A DNA stretch of 64,000 nt, from contig JAMJFZ010003746.1 of the NCBI GenBank assembly GCA_026225945.1, positions 3,654,501 to 3,718,500 of the forward strand. Reading direction: 5' to 3'. The notes under the pieces are model-generated. The model saw only the letters and a list, made by a program, of their open reading frames with translations. It searched no databases and was not told where the DNA came from. Of this stretch, positions 38,755 through 52,200 are shown piece by piece. Origin of the DNA: Cricetomys ansorgei (lineage: Eukaryota > Chordata > Mammalia > Rodentia > Nesomyidae). A program made the translations under genes and the position numbers. The first letter of the stretch is position 1. Every line of letters begins with the position of its first letter.

Positions 38755-38880
38755 TTAGTTCTGACTGGCCTGAAGCTCACTATGTAGAAAAGGCTGGCCT
38801 CCAGCTCAGAGATCTACCTGCCTCTGCCTTCCTGAGTTCTAGGATTAAAGGCATGAACCACCATGTCTAGACTTCTCTTT
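38755..38880 (-). mobile_element. B1 SINE
   Basis: 'actggcctgaagctcactatgtaga' to 'aggattaaaggcatgaaccaccatg'. Confidence 0.85.
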
Positions 38881-39215
38881 TCTAAATGTAACTCTGAGAT
38901 GTGTATATGTGCTGAAAATTCATACAAGATATACTAATCTTGATTATCACCTGGGTAGGATTGAGAAGCAATTGGGAGATTAGTGAAGTATACCCCTAGT
39001 GAGCCTGCAAAGTGTTCCCTGAGACGACTGACACCAAAGCTCTGACCTAATAAACCCTTGTAAGGCAATAGAACTGTGGCGGATGGAACCCGCATGAAGT
39101 TGGTCTCAGAGAGCATGTCTCTAACAGGCATATCTTGCCCTGACCACTTTCTGTGCTTCTCTGTATTTCTCTTATGATCTGAACAGCCCCACATGTCCTC
39201 CTCACCATAATGCAC

Positions 39216-39663
39216 GTGGGAGATTTAAGTTATGGATAATATTCCAGTAAACTGTCCTTGAAGCAAGAAAAGGATTCACTGCCTACCAGTAAACAAAGGA
39301 GTGGCTATATGGCTCTCCACAAGAATGGGACATTCCTTAACCTTAAGGCAGATGAAGGTTAGGCTCCATTGATTTGTATATTGGAAGGCTGAGTGGAGAC
39401 AGAGAGAGGATTTGGAATAAAAAAGAACTATGGCAAGGGCAGGGAGAAAAGGACAGAAAGACAGCAGAGAACAAGGAAGAAGAAGCTAGTGAGCAGGAGG
39501 AGAACCAAGAGAAGAGGACGGGTGAAGAAGCCTTGGAGTGAGCTCTCGGCCTAGCTGCCCGGGTACAGAATTCCCTGAGATTTGACATGGGTTGTGATTA
39601 ATAAAAAGCATTGGAAATTACAACACTGGACTCTCCGTTAAGCACCATAACTTTATTTTAACA
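39216..39663 (+). mobile_element. Solo LTR, copy 1 (6-bp target duplication)
   Basis: About 448 bp ending 'taactttattttaaca', with an AATAAA signal in 'gattaataaaaagcattgg'. ATGCAC flanks it on both sides (39210-39215, 39664-39669). Its 3' half is clearly related to 56997-57434. A 6-bp duplication suggests a class II (ERVK-type) element. No internal region. Confidence 0.82.
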
Positions 39664-39754
39664 ATGCACTGAACCCTCCAAAACAGTGAGCAAAGCACAG
39701 CCCCCCTCCCAATTAAGCTGTTTCTGCCTGGTATTTGGATACAGCAATACAAAG

Positions 39755-40325
39755 CCTAACAGAACACATAACATAAAATTTATCACTTTAAAACTTGTAA
39801 GTGGGGCTAGAGAGATGGATCAGCCATTAAAGGCCAGGTTCACAACCGAAAATACAAGTTTGCAAGTGCTCTTCCATGAGTTACACTGTCAGAACACATC
39901 AACCATTTTTAAGTGCAACATCTTAAGTGCACAGTTCACTGGCATTAAGTACATTCACATTGTTGTACAAGCAACCTATGTTTTTACCATTCCAAATTGA
40001 AACTCTGTATACATTAAGTAACTTCTATTTCTCTCTCTTCCAGGCCCTGGGAACCACTATGCTTCGTTCTTTGTGAATTTTACTATCTATACATTTACTA
40101 TACGAAGTATCTCATATACATGGACTCATACAATATTTGTTTTTATGTATCTAACTTATTTCATAATTATAAACATTATTAACCATGTTGTAGCATGTGT
40201 CTAAATTTCCTTCCGTTACTTTAAGGCTGAGCAATATTCCATTGTATATGGGTATATATCACATTTTGTTTATTTATTTATTCATCATGAAAAGCTAGGT
40301 TGTTTCTACCATTAGGATATTGTTA
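39755..40325 (+). mobile_element. Ancient L1 (L1M-type) 3' fragment with B2 insertion
   Basis: 'ttaagtgcacagttcactggcattaagtac', 'gttgtagcatgtgtctaaatttcc' and 'aaggctgagcaatattccattgtat' match old mammalian L1 3' ends. A small B2-like insert lies at about 39800-39870. Confidence 0.82.
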
Positions 40326-41099
40326 AAAAAATAATAAATAAATAAAAAAGCTGCCACATCATAGGTATGCAGGTGTCTCTTCGTGACCCTGCTTTCAAAT
40401 CTTCCAGGGAGGAATACTACTGAACTGTAAAAATCTAGCAAGTCCTGAAGACCAAGGGGACCAGGCTACTATCTCAGTGGAAGAGATATGGTAGGAAAGC
40501 TTGGGTTTCACTGAGGACGCAGAAAATCTGGGGAGCCCTAGACAGGAAAAGGAACGGTGCGTTGGTATGATCAGGTTGAAACACTCTCAATCCATAACAA
40601 AAAAAGAAGCAGAAGTTATGAGTGGCCCAAGGAGAGGCATTCCCCAGAACACTGATATTCTAGTACACCAGGCAGTGTGAAACAGCAATTTCAATACATC
40701 CCAGCTTCCAAGAGTCTGGCATGGAACTTGTAATCTTCTTGTCTCAGGCTCCCTAAATACAGATATGTGCCACATGCCTATTTCTGGGTACTTTTAACTT
40801 CTGTGCTAAACCATATGTCACACCAGGTGTGGACACTGGAGGTGTGTAGTATGACCATGTATCAGCTAATGAAAAGTCAACAACTAAACACAAAGACTGG
40901 AAAACCAGTTCTTCTGCTATGGTTTGATCTGGCTAGAACTACAGGCCAACCTTCCTTCTAACTTAAGCACAGGTGACTTGGGGAGCTAGTTATTGAGAAC
41001 TCAGGAGTTAGAAGTAGGGTTAGCACTACAAGTTTAAGGACACTTGGCCTATATAGTGAATTTCTGACCAACCAGGACTGTAAGACCCTGCCTTTGTTT

Positions 41100-41190
41100 T
41101 GCTTGTCTCTCTCTTTCTTACTTTCTCTCTCTCCTTCTTACTTTCTTACTTTTCTCTCTCTCCTTCTTACTTTCTTTCTTCTTCCTCTTT
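41100..41190. repeat. CT-rich tract
   Basis: 'tctctctttcttactttctc' units repeated about three times. Confidence 0.9.
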
Positions 41191-41754
41191 TTAAAGGTAA
41201 ATTGGGGAAAAAATCTGTAATATCTCATCTCTCAACACCCTTGATATCTGCTTAGGATTCAAATTTCCAGTGCTGCCTGTGGGAATCTTGCAACTCCATT
41301 CAAATATAGGCAGGGTGGGAGGTGTTCTTCCCTGTGAAACTGTTTAGCTGTACATAATAGACTTGAGTCTTTAAAAAAGAGAGAGAGAGAGAGGTTTTTC
41401 TGAGAGTCATTCTATTTTTAAAGCAAAGGTACAAATGCAGATATAGGTAGAGGCATCGAAGACACGAACAATATCTAGAGACTTTAGAGAATACCTGGAA
41501 GATGGTGGAATTGATTATTTAGACTTTTATCCCCAGATTATATAAAGATATGGTGTTCTAAATGTATTTCTTGAAAGATAAGGTAAAAACAGTCTTTGGT
41601 CAGACTTTGAAAGTGATGCTCTCAGTTGGGTATCATGGCTCTTGCCTGCAATCCCATCACATAAGAGACTGAGGGAGACAAGAGAACCTCAAATTCAAAT
41701 CTAGCCTGGACTGTGTGGTGAGACTGTCTTTAAAAAAAGAGCAGCTCAGAGGAG

Positions 41755-42260
41755 GGTGGTGGTGGCACAAGCCTTTAATCCCAGCACTCTAGGAGGTAGA
41801 GGCAGGCGGATCTCTGTGAGTTCAAGACCAGCCTGGTCTACAGAGTGAGTTTCGGGACAGTCAGTTCTGCAACAGAGAAACCCTGTCTTGAAAAAAAACT
41901 AAACAAAAACCAAACCAACACAACAAAAAAACCCAGCTCCAGGATGGAGAGCTGGCTGCTCTTCCAGAGGACCCAGGTTCAATTCCCAGAACCCATATAG
42001 CAGCCCACAACTGACTGTAACTGTGGTAACTTCTCTCCAGGGGATCCAACACCCTCACACAGACATACATGTAGGCAAAACACCAATGTACATTAAAAAA
42101 CAAAAAACAAAAAAAATTCAAGCCAAGTTGTGAAGCACACCTTTGATCTCCACACTCAGTAGGGAGACAGATTTCTGTGAGTTTGAAGCCAGCCTGGAAT
42201 ACATATTCCAGGACAGCCAGGGCTACACAGAGAGACTTGCCTCAAATAACAAAAAAACAA
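41755..42260 (+). mobile_element. B1, B2, B1 sense cluster
   Basis: B1 at 41755-41935, B2 at 41935-42118 (5'-truncated) and a diverged B1 at 42117-42260, head to tail. A further diverged B1 lies at 41625-41745. Confidence 0.85.
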
Positions 42261-43112
42261 TTTGTTGTAGTCTAGGGAAACTGAGAACTCATTGCTACAA
42301 ACTCAAATATTGTCTCTATTAGAAAGCTAAAGGCTAGAAGGCTAAGGTGTCGTCTGGTATCACAAACCAAGTTCGGAGAAGAGCCATGATTAAAACCCAG
42401 GTCTCTGTCCTGGTTCAGAGCACATTCCTAGTTCGCTTATAAGTGAGGCCATCTGGTTTGTGAGTCTGGTGGCAAGTGCCCAATATTGCTGGGTCTGAGA
42501 ACATAAGCCTCCTGGCGGAACCAAGGTCATGGTCAACAGAGGCAGAGTGGAGAATCTGAAAGCCTGCTGAGAAGGGCTGGATCAGTCCTAAATCTGACTC
42601 TGCTACAACATGCAAAAGACTCTGAGCTTTACAGGAGCAAGGTTGGGCATTACCTGTGGCCTCCGTCTGAAAGATGAGAGCTTGATAAACGATGTTAGCC
42701 TTCACTGACACACCTTTTATTATCTCCTCCCTACATGATTTTCTCCACTACCTCTATTTCAAAACTGTAACTTATATCCAAAGAAATACCCAGAAGCACA
42801 CTAAGTACTTCTTTGACATGTTAATCTCCTAACATTCTACATGGAAGGCAAAAACAGATCCCTTCTTTAGATTAAGAAGCAATTTTTAAAATAAATAAGG
42901 GCTGGGGTACAAAGCACTGGCCTCATATGCGTAAGGCCCTTCAACCCATAGACACCCACAAAAGGTAGTATTTATTTGTTTGTTTGTTTTGTGTGATGTG
43001 TGCTGCTACAAATTAAATCCAGGGCCTCATGCATGCAAGGCACACATCCTACCAACTGAGCTACAGCCCTAGATTTTTTTTTAATTACACTCGCTTATTT
43101 AATTTTGTGTGT

Positions 43113-43140
43113 ATGTATGTGTGTGTGTGTGTGGGTGGGT
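43113..43140. repeat. (TG)n microsatellite, short
   Basis: 'gtatgtatgtgtgtgtgtgtgtg' followed by GGGT. Confidence 0.85.
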
Positions 43141-43624
43141 AGACACATAGAAGACAGCAAATGATTTTCTGCAGTCAGTTCTCTCCTTCCATCAGGTGTC
43201 CTGGAGATGAAACAAAGGGATTTGGACTCGTAGGAAGAGCTAAAAGCAGTTCAGCAGATACTGTCATTCTCTACTTCACAAGTAAGAATCTGTCCCGTGG
43301 GGGCAAGAGTGATGACCTGAGCTGGACCCACATGGTGGGAAACTGACCCCCACAAGTTGTTCTCTGACCTTCACAATGCACTATGGCATATGGCACACGT
43401 GCACTAACACACACAGGCACACAAAATAAACAAATGTAACTTTCTAAAAGTTAAGAAAGAGTCTGTTCCTTGGGCTATGATATAAATATTTACTTTGGTT
43501 CAGATGCCATTGATTACAGCTCCATAAAATAACCTCTACTGGTCTGCTCAATGAGACCTTGACTCAAGATGGCTGATTAAACTACTGAGTGATAGTTTTA
43601 TATTCTCTACAGTCAAAAACCTAG

Positions 43625-43845
43625 CTCTAGCCAGGTGTGGTGGCACACGTCTTTGGTCCTTTAATTTAAAGCAGAGGCAGGTGATCTCTGAGTTCAAGGC
43701 CAGCTTGGTCTACAGAGTGAGGTCCAGGACAGCCAGGGCTACACAGATAAATCCTGTTTCAAAAACAATAATAACAACAAATAATAGTAATGATGATGAT
43801 GATCATCATCATCCTCAAACACCACCACCACCACCACCACCAAAA
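43625..43845 (+). mobile_element. B1 SINE with ATG/ATC/CAC tail repeats
   Basis: B1 followed by an A-rich tail, then GATGATGATGATCATCATCATC (a perfect inverted repeat) and eight CAC-type triplets. Confidence 0.85.
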
Positions 43846-43917
43846 GCCAGCTCTGGGGCTCTAAAAAAGTGAGAATTTCACTAAGCCAGCTAGTTATTTG
43901 ATATTTTAGAAACTATA

Positions 43918-44100
43918 TTTTTGCTAGGCAGCGGTGGTCCACGCCTTTAATCCCAGCACTTGGGAGGCAGAGGCAGGCAGATCTCTGTGAGCTGGAGGCC
44001 AGCCTGGTCTACAGAGTGAGTTCCAGGACAGCCAGAGTTACAACAGAGAAACCCTGACTTAAAAAAAAAGGAAAAAAAAAGAAAAGAAAGAAAGAAACTA
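43918..44100 (+). mobile_element. B1 SINE
   Basis: 'gcagcggtggtccacgcctttaatcccagc', nearly consensus, with an A/G-rich tail. Confidence 0.95.
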
Positions 44101-44339
44101 TAATTTCTGAACCCGAAGCAAAAGTCGGCAAGGATTTGGGGAACAAGTAACCAAGTAGATTCCTGACGGGATATGAACTAGAGCAGCCACCACGAAAAAC
44201 CACCACAGAGATGCCTCAAAACTAACACGAGAACTGCCAAGACAGGTGTCAAAGCATTTGGGAGGCCGAGGCAGGAGGAATGCAGTAAGTTTGAGGCCAT
44301 CCTTGACTAGTTAGTGAAATCCTGTTTCTAAAAAAAGTA

Positions 44340-44520
44340 AATAATACCATGTGATTCAGTTTTACTTCTCCTTGGTATATACCAGAAGGAATCGAAGTCA
44401 GCTCACAACAGAGGTGTTTGAACATCCATGTTCACTGCAATTAGTTATAAAAGGTAACATATGGAATCAGCCTAGATAGATGCCCATTAACAGATGAACA
44501 GGTAAAGAAAATGTGACAGG
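44340..44520 (+). mobile_element. L1 3' fragment
   Basis: 'tatataccagaaggaatcgaagtcag', 'aacatccatgttcactgcaatta' and 'agatgcccattaacagatgaacagg' are L1 ORF2 3'-end signatures. Confidence 0.75.
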
Positions 44521-44524
44521 CAGG

Positions 44525-46090
44525 CAGATACACAGCAAGTATGTGGTTACACAGTTGATAAGATGTGTTCTTACTATGTCAGTAGAATGTTCAGTAGTCA
44601 ATTATCACTTTCCCTAACCCCAGCAACACATGCGGGCTACTGAAGCAGGGAGACTCCTGCAGGTTTCAGACCACCCAGGCTTGGTGAGCTCTAGGCCAGC
44701 ATGGGCTAAGGTTAGGCCTTGTCTCAAAAGAAAAAAAAGCAGAGAGCTTTGGAAGTGCTAAATTCCCACAGATGACTGTTAGGACTGACCTATATACAAC
44801 TCTGATCCGTCTGTAGCTGGGTCAATAAGGATATTAACTAAAAATGTACAAATAGCTCACTCAAAAACTCTCTACGCCATGTACGGTCCCCCACAAACTT
44901 ACTGATTTCTCCATCACTCTCCTTTCCCTGAGCCAGAGACGGCTCTGGGTACAACACTCAGTACGGTACAGGACTATTACAAGATCAGATAAATGTGGAA
45001 ATCCTCACCCACTACAGGACCTTAAACAAACAGACAAATGTGTAAGGAGCAGAAAAGACACAATTTCATTAGAGGGAACTTTCAGAGTGCACATCTCAGG
45101 GTTACCTATCCCAAGCACTGCAGGAAACTGCCTTAAAAGCTCAACTCTGTTTACACCCTGACCCCTGAGAAACATCAGGCATTTATCTGTACGCCAGCCA
45201 GCATCAGACTGGCTTAAGGACTTCTGATGCTAGGTCTAATGGAGCCAAAGAGAAAATCGAGGGCATCTAAGATGAACTGATTTAAAAAAAAAAAAAAAAA
45301 ACCTGCTCAGAAATGGGTCAGACTGCCCTGGTCCCTACCCCAAAAAGGAGGAGAAAGTAAAAGTGTGCTTTGGAGAAAGAGCCATTGCTATGGGAAGGAT
45401 GAAAGGCAAGAGGGAGCCTTCCCACTCCTGAGCCGGGCACCGCTCCCGGATCAGCACTACTGCCTCTTGGATCTCATCCACTCTCATATTACCTGATATT
45501 TAAACGGGCTCTGGAACCTTCTCCTGCTTGGGGTACTTGTAAAGACAACTAAGGCAGAGAGCTTGGACCTTTTATTTTGTTTTGGTTTTTTTTTTTTCTT
45601 TCTTGAACATAAACTTCTTGGTGTTTAATGATCTCTGATAGCCGTCTGTATCCTAGTAATAAAACGCAAAACTCTTGGGACACTATTAGCTGTTTAGCCT
45701 TCCTGGGTCTTAGGGGAATATGTTTTCCATGTTTCAAAGAGTCTGTTGTAGGCAATTTGTTGGGTAAGATGCAAATTTATCCTCTTGGGCTGCCTGGAGC
45801 ACTGAGCTAGGTTTCCCCAGAGTTCACCACCGTACAAAAACAGATGCAGCTTCCTCATGAAGACTACAGTCTGTTACCTATTTTGAGTTGGCTTCTCAGA
45901 CCAGTATATTAGAGTTCTGACGGTTGCATAGATTAGCTCATAGTGGAGATAAAGCTTTTAAAAAGAGCTTTAAAAGAAAGGTGTGTTCAGTCAACAGGCT
46001 AGATTTACCAAGCATCGTGTGGGGCAAAACTTTGTCTGGTGGTGAAGTACAGTATCACAAATGAAGTTAAGAGTCAGAAAGCTCTAGACT
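44525..46090. other. Intron 1 segment, little recognised
   Basis: Contains a poly-A run (45283-45301) and a B1-like remnant at about 44615-44740. No exon or family similarity seen. Confidence 0.5.
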
Positions 46091-46099
46091 GAGTCCCTG

Positions 46100-46450
46100 C
46101 CTACTACCTTTGCCAAGCCTGTTATCATCTCAAGGCCTCAACTGCCTCATCTTCCAAGCTCATCGTTCAGGGGCTGGAACAATTTCAGCCAATATGTGCT
46201 CAATGTAGATGAGGCTGGACAGCTCCATTAGGTACTCAAAGCTACGGATTACTGATTTACCACCCTATGCCAGGCATTTCACATTCATTCATTCCCATCC
46301 CAGAACCAGGAAGGTATTACTTTCCCCTCCTACTGATAAGACTGAGGTTTTAAATAATTTACGGGCTTTGCTCCAGATCTTACAGATGGTTGAACTGAGA
46401 TTCAAACTAGTTTTGTGTGGTTTCAAAGTCCACGGGCTGCTCAGTTAATC
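46100..46450 (+). mobile_element. MIR fragments
   Basis: 'cctcaactgcctcatcttcc', then 'caggcatttcacattcattc', 'gataagactgagg' and 'gaactgagattcaaactag...caaagtccacgggctgctcag' in MIR order. Possibly two copies. Confidence 0.65.
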
Positions 46451-46454
46451 CTCC

Positions 46455-47695
46455 ACACAACCCTGAGAAGCTGCTGGTCTTATGGTGCCTCATTTAGGGA
46501 GAGTAAAGAGAAGCTAAGGAAACAGTGGTCAGGCAGCAGAAGTCACAGCTGGAGTCCCCGAATGGCCACTGACACAGCAAGTCCTGGCTCCCAACTGTTT
46601 TTTGGCACAGCACCCCAGGGCGGGTGGTTAGACAGACAACAGGGTACATGAGGAAACACAAAGGATCCTGACAGTCAGGGAAGACTTCATTGTGAAGAGG
46701 ACCCAAACAGGTCTTTTGGGGTGGTGTGTTTTTGAGTCTCGGAGGCCTGCCCCCACCTACACATGGTCCCAGGCTGGAACCATAAGGTATTTTTCTGAGA
46801 TAGTACTAGCATGGAAACACTACCTTCCCTGAATCCCAGAGCACAGACATCTGCCAGCCAGAACCCAGGATGCTTTATGGTCCTCCGTCTTTTTGCTAAA
46901 AGCTCATTTTTCCTGCCTCAAACTCCATTAACTTTGTAGCTGGCTCAGTCCAGGACTGATTGTCACCAGTCCCTGGTGATGCTCCCGCTTCCTCACTCGG
47001 CCTGCAGAACATCACCTGCTATTGTCCGCTTCCCTATGTTTGCTCTGACTCTTCCTTTTATATATATTTTAATTTACTCCATCCCTATGTGAACTAGAGG
47101 TCACTGAAACTTAGTAAAACCAAACTCTTCGTATTCATATTTGCTTCTAAACCTGGTTCTCCTGAATATGTGCATTTTAGTAAATGGCAACAGCCCAAGT
47201 CCAACATCCTTGAAGCTGGGGGCATATGCATCCCAGTGGTGAGGTGCTTGTTCGGCATGCACGAGGCCTTGAGTTCCATGTCTAGAACTGGGAGTAGGGA
47301 GTGGGGGGCAGTTGTTGGTCTCTGGGGACCTAAGAACTGGCATCCAGGAGGCTCCCAAGGAATGTCAGCGCTACTGGTTCTCTTTGAGTAGCAAAGTTCT
47401 CTGGAAGAATCTTGGTTGTCTATAACTGAGCTTAGGTGGTAGAACAATTGCTGAGTGTGTGCAGAGTCCTGGGCTCAACCCCCAACTGGAAAATACAAAG
47501 ATTTATGGTACGCCTGCATAAATTACTTCTGAACCAACGACCATTTAACTGTCTCCAGTCAACGCTTCACACATGTGTAGCTGCTATGATTTTTAGACTG
47601 AGTTCCAAGTAAGACTGTTGGGTCATGGGGAGTACAAGCGTTAGAGCTGAGGCATAGACATCAACATGTTAGTTCCCAAGTCAATCGCTTACGAT
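46455..47695. other. Intron 1 segment, no recognisable feature
   Basis: No SINE of note apart from an ID-like remnant at about 47218-47285. No exon. Confidence 0.5.
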
Positions 47696-47699
47696 GGTT

Positions 47700-47890
47700 A
47701 AGTGTGTTTTAGAAGACAGAATGGTTTGGACGATAAAGGCACTTACCACCAAGCCTGATGCCTGAGTTCAGTTCCCATGGCGGAGGAGGAGAACCGACTC
47801 CCACGAGTTGAACACTGACCTCCGTATGTATGCCGTGGCTTGGACCCATGCATACACATTCACAGGAATAAAAAAAATTTAAGACTGATT
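47700..47890 (+). mobile_element. B2-like SINE, diverged
   Basis: 'ggtttggacgataaaggcacttaccacc' to 'cacaggaataaaaaaaat'. Confidence 0.55.
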
Positions 47891-47939
47891 CAGAACACAG
47901 ACGGATTATACTGTATGTGTCTGTGTGTGTGTGCGTTTG

Positions 47940-48362
47940 TCTTAGAGCTTCTATTGCTATGAAGAAACACCGTGACCAAAAGCAAGTTGGGGAGGAAAGA
48001 GTATGTTCGGCTTATGCTTCCACATCACTGTTCATCGCGGAAGGAAGCCAGGCAGAAACTCAAACAAGGCAGGACCCTGGAGGCAGGAGCTGATGCAGAT
48101 AGTGGAGGAGTGTTGCTTACTGCTGCTGCCGTGGCTTGTTCAGCCTGTTTTCTTATGGAACCTAGAACCCATGACCATTTACCTGAGGGTGGCCCCTACC
48201 CAGAATGGGCTGGGCCCGCCCCTATCATCACTAATTAAGAAAATGCCCTACAGGCTTGCTTGCCTATAGCTGGCTCTTACGGAGGCTTTCTCTGGATTGA
48301 GGTCCCTCCTCCCAGATGACTCTGACTTGTGTCATGCTGACATAAGACTTAGCTGGCACAAC
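47940..48362 (-). mobile_element. Rodent LTR-like repeat, antisense copy
   Basis: Reverse complement of the family at 2245-2940: 'gctatgaagaaacaccgtgacc' at one end and 'gacataagacttagctggcacaac' at the other, without SINE insertions. Confidence 0.6.
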
Positions 48363-48904
48363 ATTCCTGCAGCTTGCTCAGGCCCCTCCACAGTCGTGTC
48401 ACAGCACTTTGGACAGCTGGACGCTTCTGCTGTTCATGTCGTACAGCTCTCCTCTGGATGTTTCTTTCCCACCTAAAACAGGAACTCTGACAACTGATAA
48501 TAACAATGTCCATCTACTTTAACTGGCAAGGACCACTTTACACTCACTAGATGGGAAATATATCTATGATACTTATACATATGACAGTTGGCAGAGGTAG
48601 GAAGATCATTGAGTTCAAGGCCAGCCTGGTCTACACAGCAAGTTCTGGACTAGCAATATAAAACAAAACAAAAACAACAAAATAGAAGTAAAAAAACACC
48701 AGAGCAGCGCGAGTTCTAATAGCTCCAAACTCTAAATGGCCCAAATGTCTATCAACAATTAATGAAGACACTTGGGAGACAGACGGGGCAGGAAGATCAG
48801 ATAGTGAGTTCAAGGTCAGCCTGGGTTACACAGTGAGTCCCAGGATAGCTGAAACTGCATAGGGAAGCACTTTCTTAAAAAATACAAAGACTGAAGAACA
48901 GAAG

Positions 48905-49280
48905 AACAGAAGGGTGGTGGCACACTTTCAATCCTAGCACTGGGAGACAGAGGCAGGTGGAGTTCTGTGAGTTTGAGGCTAGCCTGATCTACATAGTGAG
49001 TTCCAGGACAGCCAGCAAAACATAGCGAGACCTTATCTCTATACAAAAGGAAATATGTATCTCAAAAGACAAAACCAAAAAGGGCTAGGGATGCAGTTCA
49101 GCTGGTAGAGTGCTTGCTTAGCACAGCCTGGGCTCAATTTCCAGCACCAATAAACAGGGCATGGTGGGCTAAGCCTGTCATCTCATCACTCAGAAGTAGA
49201 GGCAGGAGAATCAGAAGTTCAAGGCCATCCTTGGGCTACACTGTGAGTTTGAGGCTAGAAAAAGAAAAAAAAAAACCATA
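48905..49280 (+). mobile_element. B1, ID, B1-like cluster
   Basis: B1 at 48905-49075, ID at 49083-49155 ('gggctagggatgcagttcagctggtagagtgc'), diverged B1 at 49155-49280. Confidence 0.8.
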
Positions 49281-49284
49281 CTAT

Positions 49285-52200
49285 ATACATAGATGCATGG
49301 AATATTATAATACGATATAAAAATACAGTCTAAGTTATTTACACCACGTTTATGCCTCACCAGATACCACACGCCTTCCAGAACGGCTTCTAGTATACAG
49401 AGGATGTTCTAGGTTGTATGAAAAACTGTACCCTTTTGTGTGAGGAACTGGAGCATCCCTGGATTTGGGTACCCTCAGGGCACAGCAGGCCCTAGAACCA
49501 ACCTCCCATAGAGACTGAGAGATAACTGCTCAGATCCTTGCTACATCTGTAACTCCGAAAATACTGCCCTTTGTTAAGTAAAAGAATCCAGACATGGGCT
49601 GTTCATATGAAATGTTCAGAATAGGTAAGTTACTAGAGATTACGAAAGAGAGAGAGAAGACTTGTACTTTCCTGTACTGGGTGACAGAGAGAAGATGGAG
49701 TGATTCCACTGTGTACTTGGTTCCCTTTTGGAGTGATAAAAATGTTTTGAAATTAAATAGTGGCTGCTCTGAATTGTACTTTTTGTGGGGCGCAGTGAGG
49801 CGGCTGCAACTCGGGGCTTGCACATGACAGGTGAGAGCTCTACCTTGAGCCACTGAGCCACACCTCCGGCCCCTACTTGAACTGTCTACTTCAATGAATG
49901 ATTCCTTTCTCCCTCTCCCTCTCCCCTCCCTCTCTCTCTGGATGGGCACTGAGAATCTGACCTACCTCTCCTGCCACCAGGACACCTGGGTCTCCTTCCC
50001 AGAGCATCCCACCCCCAGCTTAGTTACCGTAGATCCCTAGAGAGCTGGCGACAGGTTTCTTTTCAAAGCTGACTCCTCAGGGTTTGTAGATAGCAGAGCC
50101 CCTCCCTCTCATGCCCAACCCCCTCCTCTTTGTTCACAGATCATTTACCTATTAAACCAATTAGATTAAATGACTCATACTGCACCCTTGGGCATGAGCT
50201 GGTGTAAACATCTCACTAGAAACTGGCTGGTTCTTGAAAGGGTCTGTGTCCCTCTCCGCTCAGGTGACCCACTCCCTCAAGTATTTCTCAGATCACAGTA
50301 GGAAGAAACCAGAGGACCACAGAGTTGGGGGAAAGTAACCACTCCATCCCTGAGCTGTGTCACCCCAAGGAAAACCACACACTACCTCCTCAAAGAATTG
50401 ACACAAAAGCTTTCTTCTTTCCCGGGCTTACACAAACAGCAGGCCACCTCAGGATCTGAGCAGACTCATATCAAATTCCTGGTGTTTCAAAGGAACCTGG
50501 GACCTCACTTGCTAGGCAAAAGGCTCCATCACTGAGGATCAAGACTAGCTCTGAATGTGCAAAGCTATCTGGAGCCCTCTTGTCTACCCAATGCTGTACA
50601 TCGCAGCCCCACCCAGCAACACCCGGAGCTGTTTCCCATGGGCTGACGAAACCTGGTTTGAGTAAGAGGCCTTGTAGACGGCGCGTGCTGCGTGCCCTGG
50701 CCAGCCTAGGCATCCTGGTCCCATCGCTCACCTTACCCGAAAGGTAAGGGAAAGGGCCTAAACTATATCTCTAAGCTAAAGATTGGTGTGTTTTGACCCA
50801 ATAATCTTGGGCCGGACTCACTAGGCCAGGACAGGGAACACAGGTGTCAAGCAGGTCTCCATCCTGGGAAGCAGCAGCAGGACATGAGAGCCTTACAGAC
50901 AAGTGGGCAATTCCAGTGCAGTGCAGCAGAGGTGAAGAGGGCTGTGATGGAGAAGAGGTTCCTAGGTCCCCTTTCCTTTCAGCTCCCACCACCCAGAGCC
51001 CACGTCCCTGTGGGCAGAAACACACAGCAGCCAGTGGTCTCTCTAGGTTTTGTTTAGAACAACCCCAACCCCTCTCTGCTCCTGGCATCTCCTTGCGCTC
51101 TGAGATTTCAGTGCCATCCCTCCTGCCAGTCTGGAATCCAGGGGCGGGAGTGTGATTCGAGCCGGATCCTGTCCTGGAGTGCAACCACATCCTCTCGCCA
51201 CCCCCCACCAGGCATTTCCGAGTTTGTATATTTATGACTCTCTTAAAATAGGTCCCAGCACATAGGAGCAGAGGCTTGATTTAGGTCAATGAAATCAACA
51301 TTTGGGAGAACGAAGCGTCCCTGAGCAAAGCTGTTGTTTCTTCTCTAATTCTATATCTGGGTTTCCATACCATCAAATCCCTCAGGAGGCTGCCCCATTC
51401 ACCATTCTGTGTTGCCTCAAGTCTCGCCTGCCCTGAGAATAGTCTCCTGTCCCACTCCAGCAGATGGTTTTCCTAAAACATAGTGGCCTTGGGCCAGCTT
51501 CTAATGCTTATTTATTATTAAACATTTGCATTGTGCAAAGTATTTCTCTGCTGTCAGCCCTTTTGTTCAATGAACTTAACTACCCCTTAGAAACAGGGTC
51601 TGTGCTCTAAAACGGAGGCAGGTTCAGTTACAGAAACGGTCAATAGGGGTTCAGGACAAATTGCCCACCATCTTTGAAGTACCGGAGAGTGTGTTCCTGG
51701 CTCAAATACTTGTAAGACAGTATTTGGCAGAAATTCTGTGTTGGGTGAGAGAAACTATCTGACCCAGGTTCTCCCTTCCCTCATGAACAATTGCCTAGCA
51801 AGGATCTTGGGCCTGTGCCTCTTCTATCCTGTCCACTCACAAGACTGTATTCAAGGGAAAGACAGCGGTTTCCTGACTCTTCTGTGAGGAGTTATTTCCT
51901 CTGTTGGCAGAGTTGTCTCGCTCTCCAGTCCAGAGTCTAGGAGGGTCAGTCCCAAAAGGAATCCATTGTCTGCGGTCTCTGGTGGGGAGAGAAAATCCTA
52001 GTGGTTATTATTGGGTCTGTGTAAGTCAGAGGCCAGAGGGAGGAAGTTAAAGCTTAGGCCTGAGGGCCTTAAGGCTTTGGAGAAGGTTAACTGGAGAGCC
52101 TGAGGAAGGTCAGAGGCTCTGACTAATTCCAAAGGATATGAGCAAAGAGAAGCTGTTTCAAAACAAGTAATCATCTTCTGTGGTGACAGAGCATGTGTGA

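Noticed and set aside
38292..38870. A 192-residue plus-strand open frame
   Set aside because: It crosses unrelated unique sequence, a CT-rich run and an antisense B1. No family similarity or splice support.
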